The notes below the pieces were generated by a model, which was not told the DNA's origin, searched no databases, and worked only from the letters and a program-made list of their open reading frames with translations. Positions 1 to 9,532 of a stretch of 42,041 bases of DNA are shown here, in pieces. This DNA is from Blautia sp. An81 (GTDB lineage Bacteria > Bacillota > Clostridia > Lachnospirales > Lachnospiraceae): assembly GCF_002161285.1 (NCBI RefSeq), contig NZ_NFHH01000031.1, forward strand, positions 1 through 42,041, in the 5' to 3' direction. The first letter of the stretch is position 1. Every line of letters begins with the position of its first letter. The position numbers and the translations under genes are program-made.

Positions 1-358
1 AGATACCTCTTGTGTTTTTAGATTTTACCAACTCGCCAGGTCAGTAATAATCTAAATTTACTTGAGGTATTTTCTTTGGTCAACTCCTTGATTTAAAGTA
101 TACAGGAAGCTTTCTACTTTTCTGCAGAGGAACTAAGTACACTGGAACATTAAAATCCAATGAAAAAAGTGGAACAAAACCAGTAATGGTCTTATCCCAC
201 TTCAACAATCTTATTGATTGCAAGTCCTCTGACAAGCGCTTTTTATTGTAACACCAGTGATTTTCAAAGTCAACGGAATTTATGCTTCTACATACTTGAC
301 TGTCAAGCAACTATACAGTGTATACTGGTTTCACATGACTTTACCAGGAGGGATTATT
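1..358. other. Leading non-coding stretch
   Basis: No convincing gene lies here. A short minus-strand open frame (80-310) has no ribosome binding site and no family I recognise. It could be the tail of a decayed gene, but I cannot support a call. The last 65 bases hold the putative promoter and ribosome binding site of the MATE gene. Confidence 0.5.
295..326 (+). promoter_or_regulatory. Putative promoter of the MATE gene with palindromic -35 region
   Basis: A -35 hexamer TTGACT (296-301) is followed by TATACT (321-326) with a 19-bp spacer, or by TGTATA (319-324) with 17 bp. The -35 sits inside a perfect inverted repeat CTTGAC-T-GTCAAG (295-307). A 19-bp spacer plus dyad symmetry is typical of MerR-family-controlled drug efflux promoters. 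No merR gene is visible, so this is an inference from pattern only. Confidence 0.4.
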
Positions 359-1659
359 ATGAATTCACGAAGCAAACAGATTTTATATTACATACTTCCA
401 TCGGCAGGCGGACTGTGCGTTACCTATCTGTATAATATTGTGGACGGGATTTTCGTAGGACAGGGAGTGGGAGCCCTGGCTCTGGCTGCAGTTAATATTA
501 CAGTACCCTTTATCACTGCATTAGTAGCCATTTCTACTTTATTCGCCATGGGAGGTTCGACGGTGATTGCCATCCGTCTGGGCCGGGGAGATAAGAAAGG
601 GGCGAACGATGCGTTTATGACTGCCCTGGTGCTGACTTTCCTGCTTTCTATCCTGCTTTTGATCATAGGAATGACGTTTTCGGAGCAGATTGCACGATTG
701 TGCGGAAGCAGCGAAAGGGTACTTCCTCTGGCAAAAGAGTATTTATTTTTTACACGGCATTTGCAATTCCTTTCCTTCTGAGTAACTGTCTTGCCATTTT
801 TGTCCGCAATGACGGCGCTCCGGGCCTGGCATTTGGGGGAATGTGCGCAGGGGCTGTGGCAAATATTTTTTTGGACTGGCTTTTTATTTTCCCTATGAAG
901 ATGGGGATCATGGGAGCAGCAGTCGCCTCCGGACTGGGCCAGGTCCTTTCTTTTGTAATCCTGATCAGTCACTTTATCCGGAAAAAAGGAGACCTGCGAA
1001 TCGGTAAATTTACACATTCCTTTGCATTAGTTAAAAAAATATGCAACCGTGGTGTGCCAGAGTGCTTTTCCCAGTTGAATACGCCTGTCACTGCATTCTG
1101 CTATAACTGGGTACTGGCTGGTACGCTGGGGGATATGGGTGTGGCGACTTTCAGTGTACTGAGTTTTATCTATTCTCTGGCAAATGGGGTTCTATCCGGC
1201 GTGGCCTAGGGACTTCAGCCTTTATGGGGGCAGGCTTTTGGTAAAAATGACAAAGAGGAGCTGAAAACAGATTTCCGGACAGGAATGAAGATTAATCTGG
1301 GGGCATCTGTGGTGATTTACGGGATTCTTGCTCTCTTCCGTATTCCGGTTGTGAGACTCTTCAACAGTGAACCTGAGCTGGTAGAGATGGCCTCCGGTGC
1401 GCTGCCGATATTTGCTATATCCTTTGTGTTTATGGCAGTGAATCTGATCTTTACCGCTTACTATTATTCAACGAAACAGACATGGAAATCCAATATTATC
1501 GCTGTAAGCAGGGGAATCCTTGTTAAGGCCGCAGCCATATTCCTGGTACTGGTTCTGCTGGGAGAAACATGGGTGTGGGCCTCTGCAGCAGCGGCAGAAG
1601 GGATTACTCTGGTCATTATTTTTATCATTAGAACCCATGAATACTGCTCTCGGAAATGA
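359..1659 (+). pseudogene. MATE family efflux transporter, broken by a frameshift and an amber codon
   Basis: The gene starts at ATG 359 behind AGGAGGG (347-353). Summed over its pieces it encodes about 433 residues, the normal length for a MATE (NorM/MepA-like) cation-coupled drug antiporter with 12 membrane spans. Two lesions interrupt it. The first frame reads to 781, but homology-like sequence continues in the +1 frame from about 746-751, where a run of six Ts would need seven to stay in frame. In the second frame, TAG at 1207-1209 stands just before GLQPLWGQAFG, a typical mid-protein MATE motif where Gln (CAG) usually precedes the Gly, so a single C-to-T change explains it. Downstream sequence stays open and MATE-like to 1659. 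Both lesions could be real decay or sequencing error. If they are real, no functional pump is made. Confidence 0.85.
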
Positions 1660-1840
1660 GAGTATTGTCTATGGTTTAGGGTAAAAAGCCATTCTTAAAG
1701 ACTGTAATGGTTCAGATAAGTTTTACTTATCTATAACGCCGGAAAATGAAATTGATAAATTGGTAAATGAGCATAAAATAGAAGCTGGTACAGAGGAGAA
1801 CATATTATCTGAAAGTATTTTGAGACAGGAGAGGATCATC

Positions 1841-2677
1841 ATGAAAAAAGAGGTAATGATTTTAACAGGAGCAGGTCAGATCGGTATGGCTATTGCAAGG
1901 AGAATGGGACATGGAATGAAAATCCTTATCGGAGACAAGAAGCCGGAGAATGCCCAGACTATTGCAAAGATCATGAAGGATGCAGGATTTGATACAGAGG
2001 CTATGGAAATGGACCTTTCTTCCAGAGAGTCCATTAAAAAACTTATAGAAAGGGCTCAGGAATATGGAGAAATTGCCATGCTGGTAAATGCTGCCGGAGT
2101 CTCTCCCAGCCAGGCTCCTGTGGAAGCCATTTTGAAGGTGGATTTGTACGGTACTGCTGTGCTGCTGGAAGAAGCGGGAAGGGTAATCAAAGAAGGGGGC
2201 GTGGGCGTGACCATTTCCAGTCAGTCTGGACATCGGATGCCTGCCCTTACACCTGAAGAAGATGAGCTGCTGGCCTGTACCCCAACAGAAGAACTGCTGG
2301 ACCTGGCAGTTCTTCAGCCGGAAAATATCCGGGATACTCTTCATGCTTATCAGCTGGCAAAGAGATGTAATGAGAAACGTGTGATGGCAGAATCTGTAAA
2401 ATGGGGAGAAAAGGGCGCAAGGATAAATTCCATTTCTCCGGGAATTATAGTGACGCCTCTTGCTATAGATGAGTTTAACGGCCCAAGAGGAGATTTCTAC
2501 AAAAATATGTTTGCCAAATGCCCGGCAGGACGTCCCGGAACTGCAGATGAAGTGGCAAATGTGGCAGAGCTGCTTATGAGTGAAAAAGGAGCCTTTATTA
2601 CAGGAGCGGATTTCCTCATCGACGGCGGAGCCACGGCGTCTTACTTTTACGGGCCATTAAAGCCAGAAAAATCATGA
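1841..2677 (+). CDS. SDR family NAD(P)-dependent oxidoreductase with extended Ser-Tyr insertion
   Basis: 278-residue cytosolic short-chain dehydrogenase/reductase. The nucleotide-binding motif TGAGQIG is at residues 9-15, the NAAG motif at 83-86, catalytic Ser at 126/127, Tyr170 and Lys174 in YxxxK, followed by the usual NSISPGIIVTP segment. Classical SDRs have about 13 residues between Ser and Tyr. Here there are about 43, an acidic helical insertion like that of the 3-alpha-hydroxysteroid dehydrogenase/carbonyl reductase subgroup. Substrate is unknown. I chose ATG 1841 because AGGAGAGG (1827-1834) lies just upstream. The frame stays open back to 1685, and a TTG at 1760 would add 27 residues, but without a good ribosome binding site. 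The gene stands alone between the MATE pseudogene and a hypothetical gene. Confidence 0.88.
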   Translation: MKKEVMILTGAGQIGMAIARRMGHGMKILIGDKKPENAQTIAKIMKDAGFDTEAMEMDLSSRESIKKLIERAQEYGEIAMLVNAAGVSPSQAPVEAILKVDLYGTAVLLEEAGRVIKEGGVGVTISSQSGHRMPALTPEEDELLACTPTEELLDLAVLQPENIRDTLHAYQLAKRCNEKRVMAESVKWGEKGARINSISPGIIVTPLAIDEFNGPRGDFYKNMFAKCPAGRPGTADEVANVAELLMSEKGAFITGADFLIDGGATASYFYGPLKPEKS

Positions 2678-2778
2678 GAGAAAGGAACTTGGGAAAGAAA
2701 GAGTTTTCTGTGACAACTGTCTGAGAATATGATAAAATATGAAAAGTATATTTTTAATATTCTTGAAAGGACAGCTGC

Positions 2779-3381
2779 ATGAAGAAAGAACTTCAATATT
2801 TTAAAATAGAAGAGGTCTGGGGAGGCAGTCAGGAATGGTTTTCAGACCGGATGATGCGCCTGGGAGGATGTGCAGCTGTCACAGCATGTGACAGCTGTAT
2901 TTTCTTTGACTTGTACAAAGGAACAGACCTGTATCCTTTTGACAGGCAGAAAATCACAAAAACAGAATATATGCAATTTGGAATGAAGATGAAACCTTAT
3001 CTCCGTCCCAGGTGGTCCGGTATTGACACCTTAGATATTTATATGGAAGGATATGGCCAATTTTTGGCAGACCAGGGCTGCAGAGACATCCAAATGGAGC
3101 CTCTGTCCGGAGAAGAACCTGTGGAGATAGCAGAGAAGGCGGTTATAGGGCAGATCGACAAGGGATTCCCTATGCCCTGCCTCACCCTCCGTCACAGAAA
3201 TCCAGACTATGATATGTTTGAATGGCATTGGTTTCTCCTTGTGGGATATGAAAAACAGGCAGATAAATGTATGGTAAAGATCGTAACTTATGGGAAATAT
3301 TTCTGGGTTGACCTGAAAGGCCTGTGGGATACAGGACACAGGAGAAAAGGGGGACTTGTTCTTTATCATGAAAAGATATAG
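2779..3381 (+). CDS. Hypothetical protein, possibly papain-like (C39-like) fold
   Basis: 200-residue soluble protein without signal peptide or membrane span. I do not recognise a named family with certainty. The N-terminal part has GGCAAVTACD around Cys31, and near residue 150 there is EWHWFLLVGY, a Cys followed by a His in a beta-strand context. That resembles the layout of papain-like C39-type peptidase folds (GC.aa..., later H...v.GY). Whether it is an active cysteine peptidase cannot be judged from this. ATG 2779 follows GAAAGG (2765-2770). The gene ends 20 bases before the LysR gene, in the same direction, so the two may be cotranscribed. Confidence 0.75.
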   Translation: MKKELQYFKIEEVWGGSQEWFSDRMMRLGGCAAVTACDSCIFFDLYKGTDLYPFDRQKITKTEYMQFGMKMKPYLRPRWSGIDTLDIYMEGYGQFLADQGCRDIQMEPLSGEEPVEIAEKAVIGQIDKGFPMPCLTLRHRNPDYDMFEWHWFLLVGYEKQADKCMVKIVTYGKYFWVDLKGLWDTGHRRKGGLVLYHEKI

Positions 3382-3401
3382 GGGAAAGGACAGGTGATTT
3401 T

Positions 3402-4289
3402 TTGCTGTTCAGACAGATGAAATATTTTATTTCCGTGGTGGAATGCAACAGCTTTACAGAGGCGGCGGAGCAGTGCTACATTTCCCAGTCAGCCATTTCT
3501 CAGCAGATACGGTCTCTGGAGAAGGAACTGGGAGTAGAGCTGATACACAGAGAAAACCGAAGGTTTACCCTTACTCCAGCGGGAGAATATTTTTATGAAC
3601 AAAGTAAGGGAATCCTGAATGAAGTAGAGGATATCCTCAGAGAAACTTTCCGCATAGGGAAGGATAAGGAGATGGAGCTTAAGATCGGATATCTGCGGTG
3701 CTACAGCGGCCAGGAGCTTCATCAGGCAGTGGCAGAATTTTCCAGGCTTTATCCGGAGGTTTCCATTCATATCGTAAATGGGACCCATGAGGAACTCTAT
3801 GACCTTCTCCGCTTTGGCGGGGCCGACCTGGTCCTTACAGATCAGAGGAGAGCTTTTTCCGATAAATATGCCAATTTTCAGCTTTTGAAATGCAGCTGCT
3901 ATGCGGAACTTTCTGTCCGCAGTCCTTTGGCGGAACAGGAATCGGTCACTATGGAAGAACTGAAGCGCCAGGCCTGTATCCTGATATCTTCCAGAGAACA
4001 GCAGAATATAGAAGAAGATTATTATAAAAATACCCTGGGCTTTGGAGGACGTTTTTTATTTGCGGAAAATCTGGAGGAGGGCCGTTTGATGGTGGCAGGA
4101 AACCGGGGATTTCTGCCTGTTGAAAGGGTAGGGACTCTTCCTCCCTGCGGAACAGGCGTAAAACGGCTGCCTGTCATGGAGCAAGGACAACAGTTAAAGC
4201 GGAACTACTGCCTTTTCTGGGTGAAGGAGAATGCCAGTTATTACATTGAAGAGTTTGCTGAGATATTGAGAAAACTTTTGAAAGAGTAA
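3402..4289 (+). CDS. LysR family transcriptional regulator
   Basis: 295 residues. The N-terminal winged helix-turn-helix is clear: RQMKYFISVVE, then FTEAAEQCYISQSAISQQIRS, then LEKELGVELIHR, as in LysR regulators. Residues of about 90-290 form the effector-binding domain. A TTG at 3402 is the best start because AGGTGA (3392-3397) sits a few bases upstream and the extra MLFRQ matches how such regulators begin. The first ATG (3417) would trim the DNA-binding helix and is too far from the ribosome binding site. The target is unknown. The adjacent hypothetical gene and the SDR gene upstream are candidates, but LysR genes are usually divergent from their targets and this one is not. Confidence 0.92.
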   Translation: MLFRQMKYFISVVECNSFTEAAEQCYISQSAISQQIRSLEKELGVELIHRENRRFTLTPAGEYFYEQSKGILNEVEDILRETFRIGKDKEMELKIGYLRCYSGQELHQAVAEFSRLYPEVSIHIVNGTHEELYDLLRFGGADLVLTDQRRAFSDKYANFQLLKCSCYAELSVRSPLAEQESVTMEELKRQACILISSREQQNIEEDYYKNTLGFGGRFLFAENLEEGRLMVAGNRGFLPVERVGTLPPCGTGVKRLPVMEQGQQLKRNYCLFWVKENASYYIEEFAEILRKLLKE

Positions 4290-4365
4290 AGTATTTGTCT
4301 GGGGAAAATTTGTCTGTAAGGAAATTCCTATATGTGTTATGATTAGCATAGAAAGGAGGAGTAGT

Positions 4366-6092
4366 ATGCTGAAACAGTTGAAGATTCCGGTAGGCGTGTC
4401 TGATTTTAGAAAAATCCGGGAAAACGGCTATTACTATATGGATAAAAGTGGTCTGATAGAAGAACTGCTGAAAACAGACGCAACAGAAGTAACACTGATT
4501 ACCCGTCCCAGACGTTTCGGGAAAACTTTGGGAATGAGTATGCTGGACAATTTTTTGGATATACGAAAAGACAGCAGATATTTATTTTCTGGCCTAAAGA
4601 TTTCTCAGAATCAGGAACTATGCCGGAAATGGATGAATCAGTGGCCTACTTTGTTTCTCTCTTTTAAAGATGTAGACGGAAGTACTTTTGAAAATGCTAT
4701 GGGGCTGCTGAAATTTACTCTTTCTCAGATTTGCATAGAGCATCAGTATCTGGAAGAGAGCAGCAGGGTAAACCCTGCATACAAACAGATTTTTACCAGA
4801 TTAAAGGAACAGACAGGGACTTTTACAGATGTGCAGAGCTCCCTTCTTGTCCTTATGAGAATGATGAAGGAATATTATAAAAAACCAGTGATACTCCTTC
4901 TGGACGAGTATGATGTACCTATGGCAAAGGCCAGCAGCAATGGATATTATGAAAAGATGCTGGAAGTGATCAAGACAATGATGAGTACGGCATTGAAGGA
5001 CAATGAGTCTTTGAGATTTGCCGTGGTCACGGGATGCCTTCGCATTGCAAAGGAAAGTATTTTTACGGGAACGAATAACTTTACAACAGATACGATTTCA
5101 GATATACGTTATGACGAGTTTTTTGGATTTACTAGACCGGAGGTTGCTGAATTTTTAAAAGAAGCCGGATGCCAGGACTGTCAGGAAACAGTCCGCAAAT
5201 GGTATGACGGCTATATATTCGGAAATATAGAAATCTACTGTCCCTGGGATGTGCTGAATTATGTGCAGAGGGTTCTTACAGAGGGTGTGAAAAAACCGGA
5301 AAATTTTTGGGAGCATACCAGTGACAATAAAATCATAGAATTGTTCCTGAAACGCAGGGATTTTGATGTGACAGAAAAATTTGAAAAGCTGCTGAACGGC
5401 GAAGCCATCCGGGAATCTGTCAATGAAAATGTGAGCTATGACTTTTTTTGACTTCTACAGAAGAAAATCTCTGGAGCCTGCTGTATCTTACCGGCTATCT
5501 TACCAAGGTGAAAGAGGAAACACAGGAAGAGCTGCCCCAGGAAAGAAATAAAATCACCTTAAAGATTCCCAATGCGGAAATCCAGGATATTTTTAGAAAA
5601 AGCGTGCTGAACTGGCTGCAGGAAAAAAATATGTATAGTGACAGAAAAGAACTTTTCGAAGCATTGTGGAAAGGGGATTCAGAAAAGCTGACAGAGCTTA
5701 TCTCGGATTTACTTTTTGATACCATAAGCTATCATGACTATGCAGAAAGCTTTTACCATGCCTTTCTGGCAGGCTTATTTTCCGGGGCTGGTTATGTAGT
5801 AGAATCCAACCATGAAAGCGGACTGGGCAGACCGGATCTGGTAATAAAGGACAAAGTAAAACGCCGGGCGGCAGTTTTGGAGGTAAAGGTTTCCAGAAAG
5901 GAAAGTGAACTGGAGAGAGGATGCGAAAGAGCACTGGTACAGATACAGGAAAGGCAGTATAGAAAAAAGATAGAGGCATCGGGATTTAAAACAGTGCTGT
6001 CCTATGGAGTAGCTTTCTTTCAGAAAAGCTGCCGTATTATGTCCCATATTGCCTGGAGGAAAAAGAATGGAAAACTTGGAAATGCAGATTAA
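4366..6092 (+). pseudogene. AAA-ATPase-like / PD-(D/E)XK nuclease-superfamily protein, split by a frameshift in a T7 tract
   Basis: Two consecutive frames together encode the common gut-bacterial protein with an AAA-ATPase-like N-domain (PF09820 type) and a PD-(D/E)XK nuclease-superfamily C-domain (PF08011 type), about 570 residues. The first part (4366-5451) starts behind AAAGGAGGA (4352-4360). It has the P-loop-like RPRRFGKT at residues 47-54 and Walker B LLLDEYD with Asp180. The second part (to 6092) resumes with STEENLWSLLYLTGYLT and carries the nuclease-like GRPDLVI...LEVKVS (D and ExK). The frames join at seven Ts (5443-5449), where a gain of one or loss of two Ts would restore one protein. 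Biological role of the family is unknown; defence or toxin roles have been proposed. The end overlaps dsdA by 26 bases. Confidence 0.85.
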
Positions 6093-7401
6093 GGACAATT
6101 CCTTGCTGGAGAAAATAAAAAAGGGAAAAGAAGTCCTGTGGATCAACCCGGGGAAGATTCCTTTCCAGGAAGCCTCTGAGAATCTTCCTCTGACAGAGGA
6201 GGACATTGAAGAGGCCAGGAAAAGACTGGAACGGTTTGCACCTCTGCTCATGAAATATTTTCCGGAGACCAGAGAGCGGAATGGACTTATTGAGTCCCCT
6301 CTTACGGAAATCCCTTATATGAAAAAGCGGATGGAAGAAAAATACGGGAAAAAGTGCCGCGGCAGACTGTTCCTTAAAGAAGACAACCGTCTGGCTATTG
6401 CAGGTTCTGTGAAAGCCAGAGGGGGGATCTACGAGGTGCTGAAGCACACGGAAGATCTGGCCTTAGCCCATGGACTCCTGAAGCCGGGAGAGGGATATGA
6501 ACATTTGGGTGACCCGGAGAAAAAGAGATTTTTCAAAGACTATACCATTCAGGTGGGATCTACAGGAAATCTGGGACTGAGCATCGGCATTATCAGTGCT
6601 GTTCTGGGATATAAGGTGATCATACATATGTCCGCAGATGCAAAACAGTGGAAGAAAGATCTGCTGAGAAGCTATGGGGTAGATGTCCGGGAATATCGGT
6701 CAGACTATGGAAAAGCCGTGGAACAGGGAAGAAAGCTTTCCGCCCGGGATGAGAAAAGTTATTTTGTGGATGATGAAAATTCAAAAGATCTGTTTTTAGG
6801 ATATGCTACTGCGGGAAAAAGAATCGCAGATCAGCTTCAGGAAGCCGGCATAGCCGTGGATCAGGAGCATCCTCTGTTTGTTTATATACCCTGCGGCGTA
6901 GGCGGGGCGCCGGGAGGCATCACTTTCGGCCTGAAAGAAATTTACGGAGATCATGTACACTGCTTTTTTGCAGAGCCTGTCCAGGCTCCCTGTATGCTTC
7001 TGGGAATGTCTACAGGGCTTCATGACCGGATATCTGTAGAAGATGTGGGCCTTACCGGAAAGACCCAGGCAGACGGACTGGCCGTAGGACGGCCCTCCGC
7101 CTTTGTGGGAAAAGTTATGGAGCCTCTTTTAAGCGGAGCTGTAACTGTGGAAGATGAAAAGCTGTACCGCTATATGAAAGACTTGCTGGATACCCAGAAT
7201 ATCTTCCTGGAACCCAGTGCCTGCGCAGGATTTCAGGGTCCTGTGGGAATCTGGGGAAGTCCGGAGTTTGAAGCATATCTGAGAAAAAATCATCTTGAAG
7301 ACTCCATGGACAGAGCCGTTCATGTCCTGTGGGCAACAGGAGGAATCCTGGTGCCGGAGGAAATCCGCAGGAACTATATGAAAGAGGCTGAAAATTTGTA
7401 A
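6067..7401 (+). CDS. dsdA: D-serine ammonia-lyase (D-serine dehydratase)
   Basis: 444 residues, the usual DsdA length. The enzyme converts D-serine to pyruvate and ammonia with pyridoxal phosphate, either detoxifying D-serine or using it as carbon and nitrogen source. The PLP lysine is Lys116 in GSVKARGG. The phosphate-binding region GSTGNLGLS, the glycine-rich PCGVGGAPGG and the EPSACAG motif are all present. ATG 6067 is chosen over the upstream in-frame TTG 6049 because TGGAGGA (6054-6060) sits at the right distance. The start lies inside the end of the preceding ATPase/nuclease gene, so translation may be coupled. It converges with the CstA-like gene, only 24 bases away. No dsdC-like regulator or dsdX-like permease gene is adjacent. 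Confidence 0.96.
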   Translation: MENLEMQIKDNSLLEKIKKGKEVLWINPGKIPFQEASENLPLTEEDIEEARKRLERFAPLLMKYFPETRERNGLIESPLTEIPYMKKRMEEKYGKKCRGRLFLKEDNRLAIAGSVKARGGIYEVLKHTEDLALAHGLLKPGEGYEHLGDPEKKRFFKDYTIQVGSTGNLGLSIGIISAVLGYKVIIHMSADAKQWKKDLLRSYGVDVREYRSDYGKAVEQGRKLSARDEKSYFVDDENSKDLFLGYATAGKRIADQLQEAGIAVDQEHPLFVYIPCGVGGAPGGITFGLKEIYGDHVHCFFAEPVQAPCMLLGMSTGLHDRISVEDVGLTGKTQADGLAVGRPSAFVGKVMEPLLSGAVTVEDEKLYRYMKDLLDTQNIFLEPSACAGFQGPVGIWGSPEFEAYLRKNHLEDSMDRAVHVLWATGGILVPEEIRRNYMKEAENL

Positions 7402-7425
7402 ATTATACAGGAATCACTTCCAAGA

Positions 7426-9114
7426 TCAGGCAGCTGCCTTTTTCTTCAAAAGTTCCTTTCCGGAGGTCACTACAATAGTCACGCCCAGGATCATCAGAAG
7501 CACAGCGATTATAAGCTGGAGGCCTTCTACCATAAATACTCCCGTTCCTGCTGTAAAGGCATTGACCAGAGCGATAAATCTCTGCACCAAAGCAGTAAAG
7601 GTTACCACCAGCATGATCACGAAAGGAGGTACCAGAGTCCGCAGTTCCCGGCCTGTGACTTTCAGGAATACGCAGAGGGTGATCAGTACCAGAGCGCTGA
7701 GGAGCTGGTTGGCGCTTCCGAAGAGAGGCCAGATATTGGAGTAGCCTACCTGTGTCAGGATATAGCCAAATGCCAGTGTGATCAGAGTGGCAAAATATTT
7801 GTTGCACAGGACTTTTCTCCAGCCTTTAGCATGTTCCATGTCATCCACACTGAATAGCTCCTGGAAAGACATACGTCCGATACGTGCCACGGAATCCAGG
7901 GTAGTGAAAGCCAGGGCGGATACGCACATGGTCATAAAGCTCTGGGCCACAAATACAGGAATGTGGAACATTTCCAGGAAACCTGCGACTCCTGAGGAGA
8001 AGATCTGGAAGGGGGTTCCCACTGCGGCGGTTCCGTCTGCGCTGGCGGCGGCTCCTGCCACGCACAGGGCGATGACAGCCAGAAGACTTTCCAGTACCAT
8101 GGCGCCGTAGCCTACCTTCAGCATATCCTTTTCATTGGAAATCGTTTTTGAGGAGGTGCCGGAGGATACCAGACTGTGGAATCCGGATACGGCGCCGCAG
8201 GCAACGGTCACAAACAGAATGGGGAAAAGAGTTCCCAGGTTTTCATTCTGGAATCCTGTAAAAGCAGGAAGGTTCATGGAAGGATGAGCAAAGATCAGTC
8301 CAAGGACCGCCCCTGCGATCATGCCGACAAACATGAAGGTGGACATATAATCTCTTGGCTGCATAAGGAACCACATAGGAAGTACAGCTGCCAGGAAAAT
8401 ATAGATAAAAGCAATATAGATCCACATTTCCTTGCCGAGGATCACAGGAAGGTTCATTCCGCATACAAAAGCCAGTACCGTAAAGACCAGCCCCAGGACC
8501 ACTTCTTTCCAGCCGGTAAACTTCATCTTTTTCTGTACCAGTCCGAAGACTGCGGCAAAGAGGATGAAGAACAGGGAAATACTTCCGGCAGCGCCGTTTA
8601 CAGTGGCGTTTTCAGAGAGAGTCTGCACGCCGTCTGTTACCACGTAGGCGTTGAATGTATCTGCCACCATATCTGCAAAGGCAGCCATAACGATGAGGGT
8701 AAACAGCCAGCAGAATCCCAGGAACAGTTTACGGCCCGTCTTGCCTATGTATTTCTCAATGAGAAGTCCCATGGATTTTCCATCGTTTTTTACACTGGCG
8801 TAAAGGGCCCCGAAGTCTGTGACAGCCCCGAAGAAGATACCGCCCAGGATGATCCACAGAAGGACCGGCAGCCAGCCGAAGGCAGCGGCCTGGATAGCTC
8901 CCGTAACAGGGCCTGCTCCTGCGATGGAAGAAAACTGGTGGGCAAATACGGTCCAGCCGTCTGTAGGCACATAGTCCTGTCCGTCATTATGAAGGACAGC
9001 CGGAGTCTTTGCTTTGGGGTCGATGCCCCATTTTTTCGCCAGCCAGCGTCCATATAAAGCATAAGCTGCGATCAGACATACGGCGGCGATGAGTACGATT
9101 ACAAGTGTGTTCAT
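7426..9114 (-). CDS. cstA: CstA-family carbon starvation / peptide-pyruvate transporter
   Basis: 562-residue polytopic membrane protein. The N-terminus has a membrane span, then VLHNDGQDYVPT and FAHQFSSIAGAGPVTGAIQAA, a hallmark of the CstA family, followed by GGIFFGAVTDFGALYASV. It is shorter than the about 700-residue Escherichia coli protein. CstA members have been linked to peptide and pyruvate uptake. Start ATG 9114 is preceded by AAAGGAG on the minus strand; an upstream in-frame ATG lacks this. The key context is the T-box leader upstream (9227-9527), which ties expression to tRNA charging and hence to amino-acid shortage. It converges on dsdA, which yields pyruvate, but whether this is meaningful is inference. 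Confidence 0.9.
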   Translation of the reverse strand: MNTLVIVLIAAVCLIAAYALYGRWLAKKWGIDPKAKTPAVLHNDGQDYVPTDGWTVFAHQFSSIAGAGPVTGAIQAAAFGWLPVLLWIILGGIFFGAVTDFGALYASVKNDGKSMGLLIEKYIGKTGRKLFLGFCWLFTLIVMAAFADMVADTFNAYVVTDGVQTLSENATVNGAAGSISLFFILFAAVFGLVQKKMKFTGWKEVVLGLVFTVLAFVCGMNLPVILGKEMWIYIAFIYIFLAAVLPMWFLMQPRDYMSTFMFVGMIAGAVLGLIFAHPSMNLPAFTGFQNENLGTLFPILFVTVACGAVSGFHSLVSSGTSSKTISNEKDMLKVGYGAMVLESLLAVIALCVAGAAASADGTAAVGTPFQIFSSGVAGFLEMFHIPVFVAQSFMTMCVSALAFTTLDSVARIGRMSFQELFSVDDMEHAKGWRKVLCNKYFATLITLAFGYILTQVGYSNIWPLFGSANQLLSALVLITLCVFLKVTGRELRTLVPPFVIMLVVTFTALVQRFIALVNAFTAGTGVFMVEGLQLIIAVLLMILGVTIVVTSGKELLKKKAAA

Positions 9115-9226
9115 AATTTCATGTCTCCTTTGCTTATTTTCTGATCCAAGCCAAATAGCGTCCCAGGCGCTGTCCATCTGCCTGAAAGTTCCTGTACAGG
9201 AAGCCTGGCCTATTGCCTGCAGAAAT

Positions 9227-9265
9227 AAAAAAACGCCTCCTGACAGATTGCTCTGTCAGAAGACG
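9227..9265 (-). terminator. T-box-controlled intrinsic terminator
   Basis: On the minus strand CGTCTTCTGACAGA pairs with TCTGTCAGGAGGCG over 14 bp (two G-U pairs) around a GCAA loop (stem 9234-9265). Seven Ts follow (9227-9233). The core T-box sequence upstream provides the competing antiterminator. Confidence 0.92.
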
Positions 9266-9527
9266 AATGATATAATCTCCGCGTTACCACTTCTAATTAC
9301 CGGATATACCGGTCTCTCAGTCCCGTCGTTCAGTTTCTGCTGAATTAACAGGTTTCCCTATAACGGAGGAATTCCGGTCCGGGTTACTGATTTCACGTTC
9401 ACCCTGACTGCTCACAGGTGATAGTCGCCCTGGCTATGCTGTCTCCTCACACCGCCCGGAGACTCTCTGAAAACATAACTGCCTGGGAAGTCTTGTCCTG
9501 TTCTTCGCATTGGCTTTTCTCAATTCG
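9227..9527 (-). promoter_or_regulatory. T-box riboswitch leader of the cstA gene
   Basis: Read on the minus strand, this 300-base leader shows the T-box architecture. A long stem I includes the GAGAGTCTCC...GGAGAC distal arm. A specifier loop is closed by ACAGG/CCTGT below and CCC/GGG above. The conserved T-box core GTGGTAACGCGG is at 9279-9290, followed by a 14-bp terminator hairpin and a T run. The best-fitting specifier is ATC (top-strand 9420-9422), an Ile codon followed by the usual A, though CTA or TAT in the same loop cannot be excluded. The UGGU of the core would pair with a tRNA ending in ACCA, which suits tRNA-Ile. Uncharged tRNA should stabilise the antiterminator and switch on cstA. 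Confidence 0.9.
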
Positions 9528-9532
9528 CTATC

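Noticed and set aside
80-310. 76-codon minus-strand frame as a gene
   Set aside because: No ribosome binding site, no recognised family; it overlaps the putative MATE promoter.
8176-9057. 293-codon plus-strand open frame opposite cstA
   Set aside because: No family features, composition of an antisense shadow; cstA is well supported on the minus strand.
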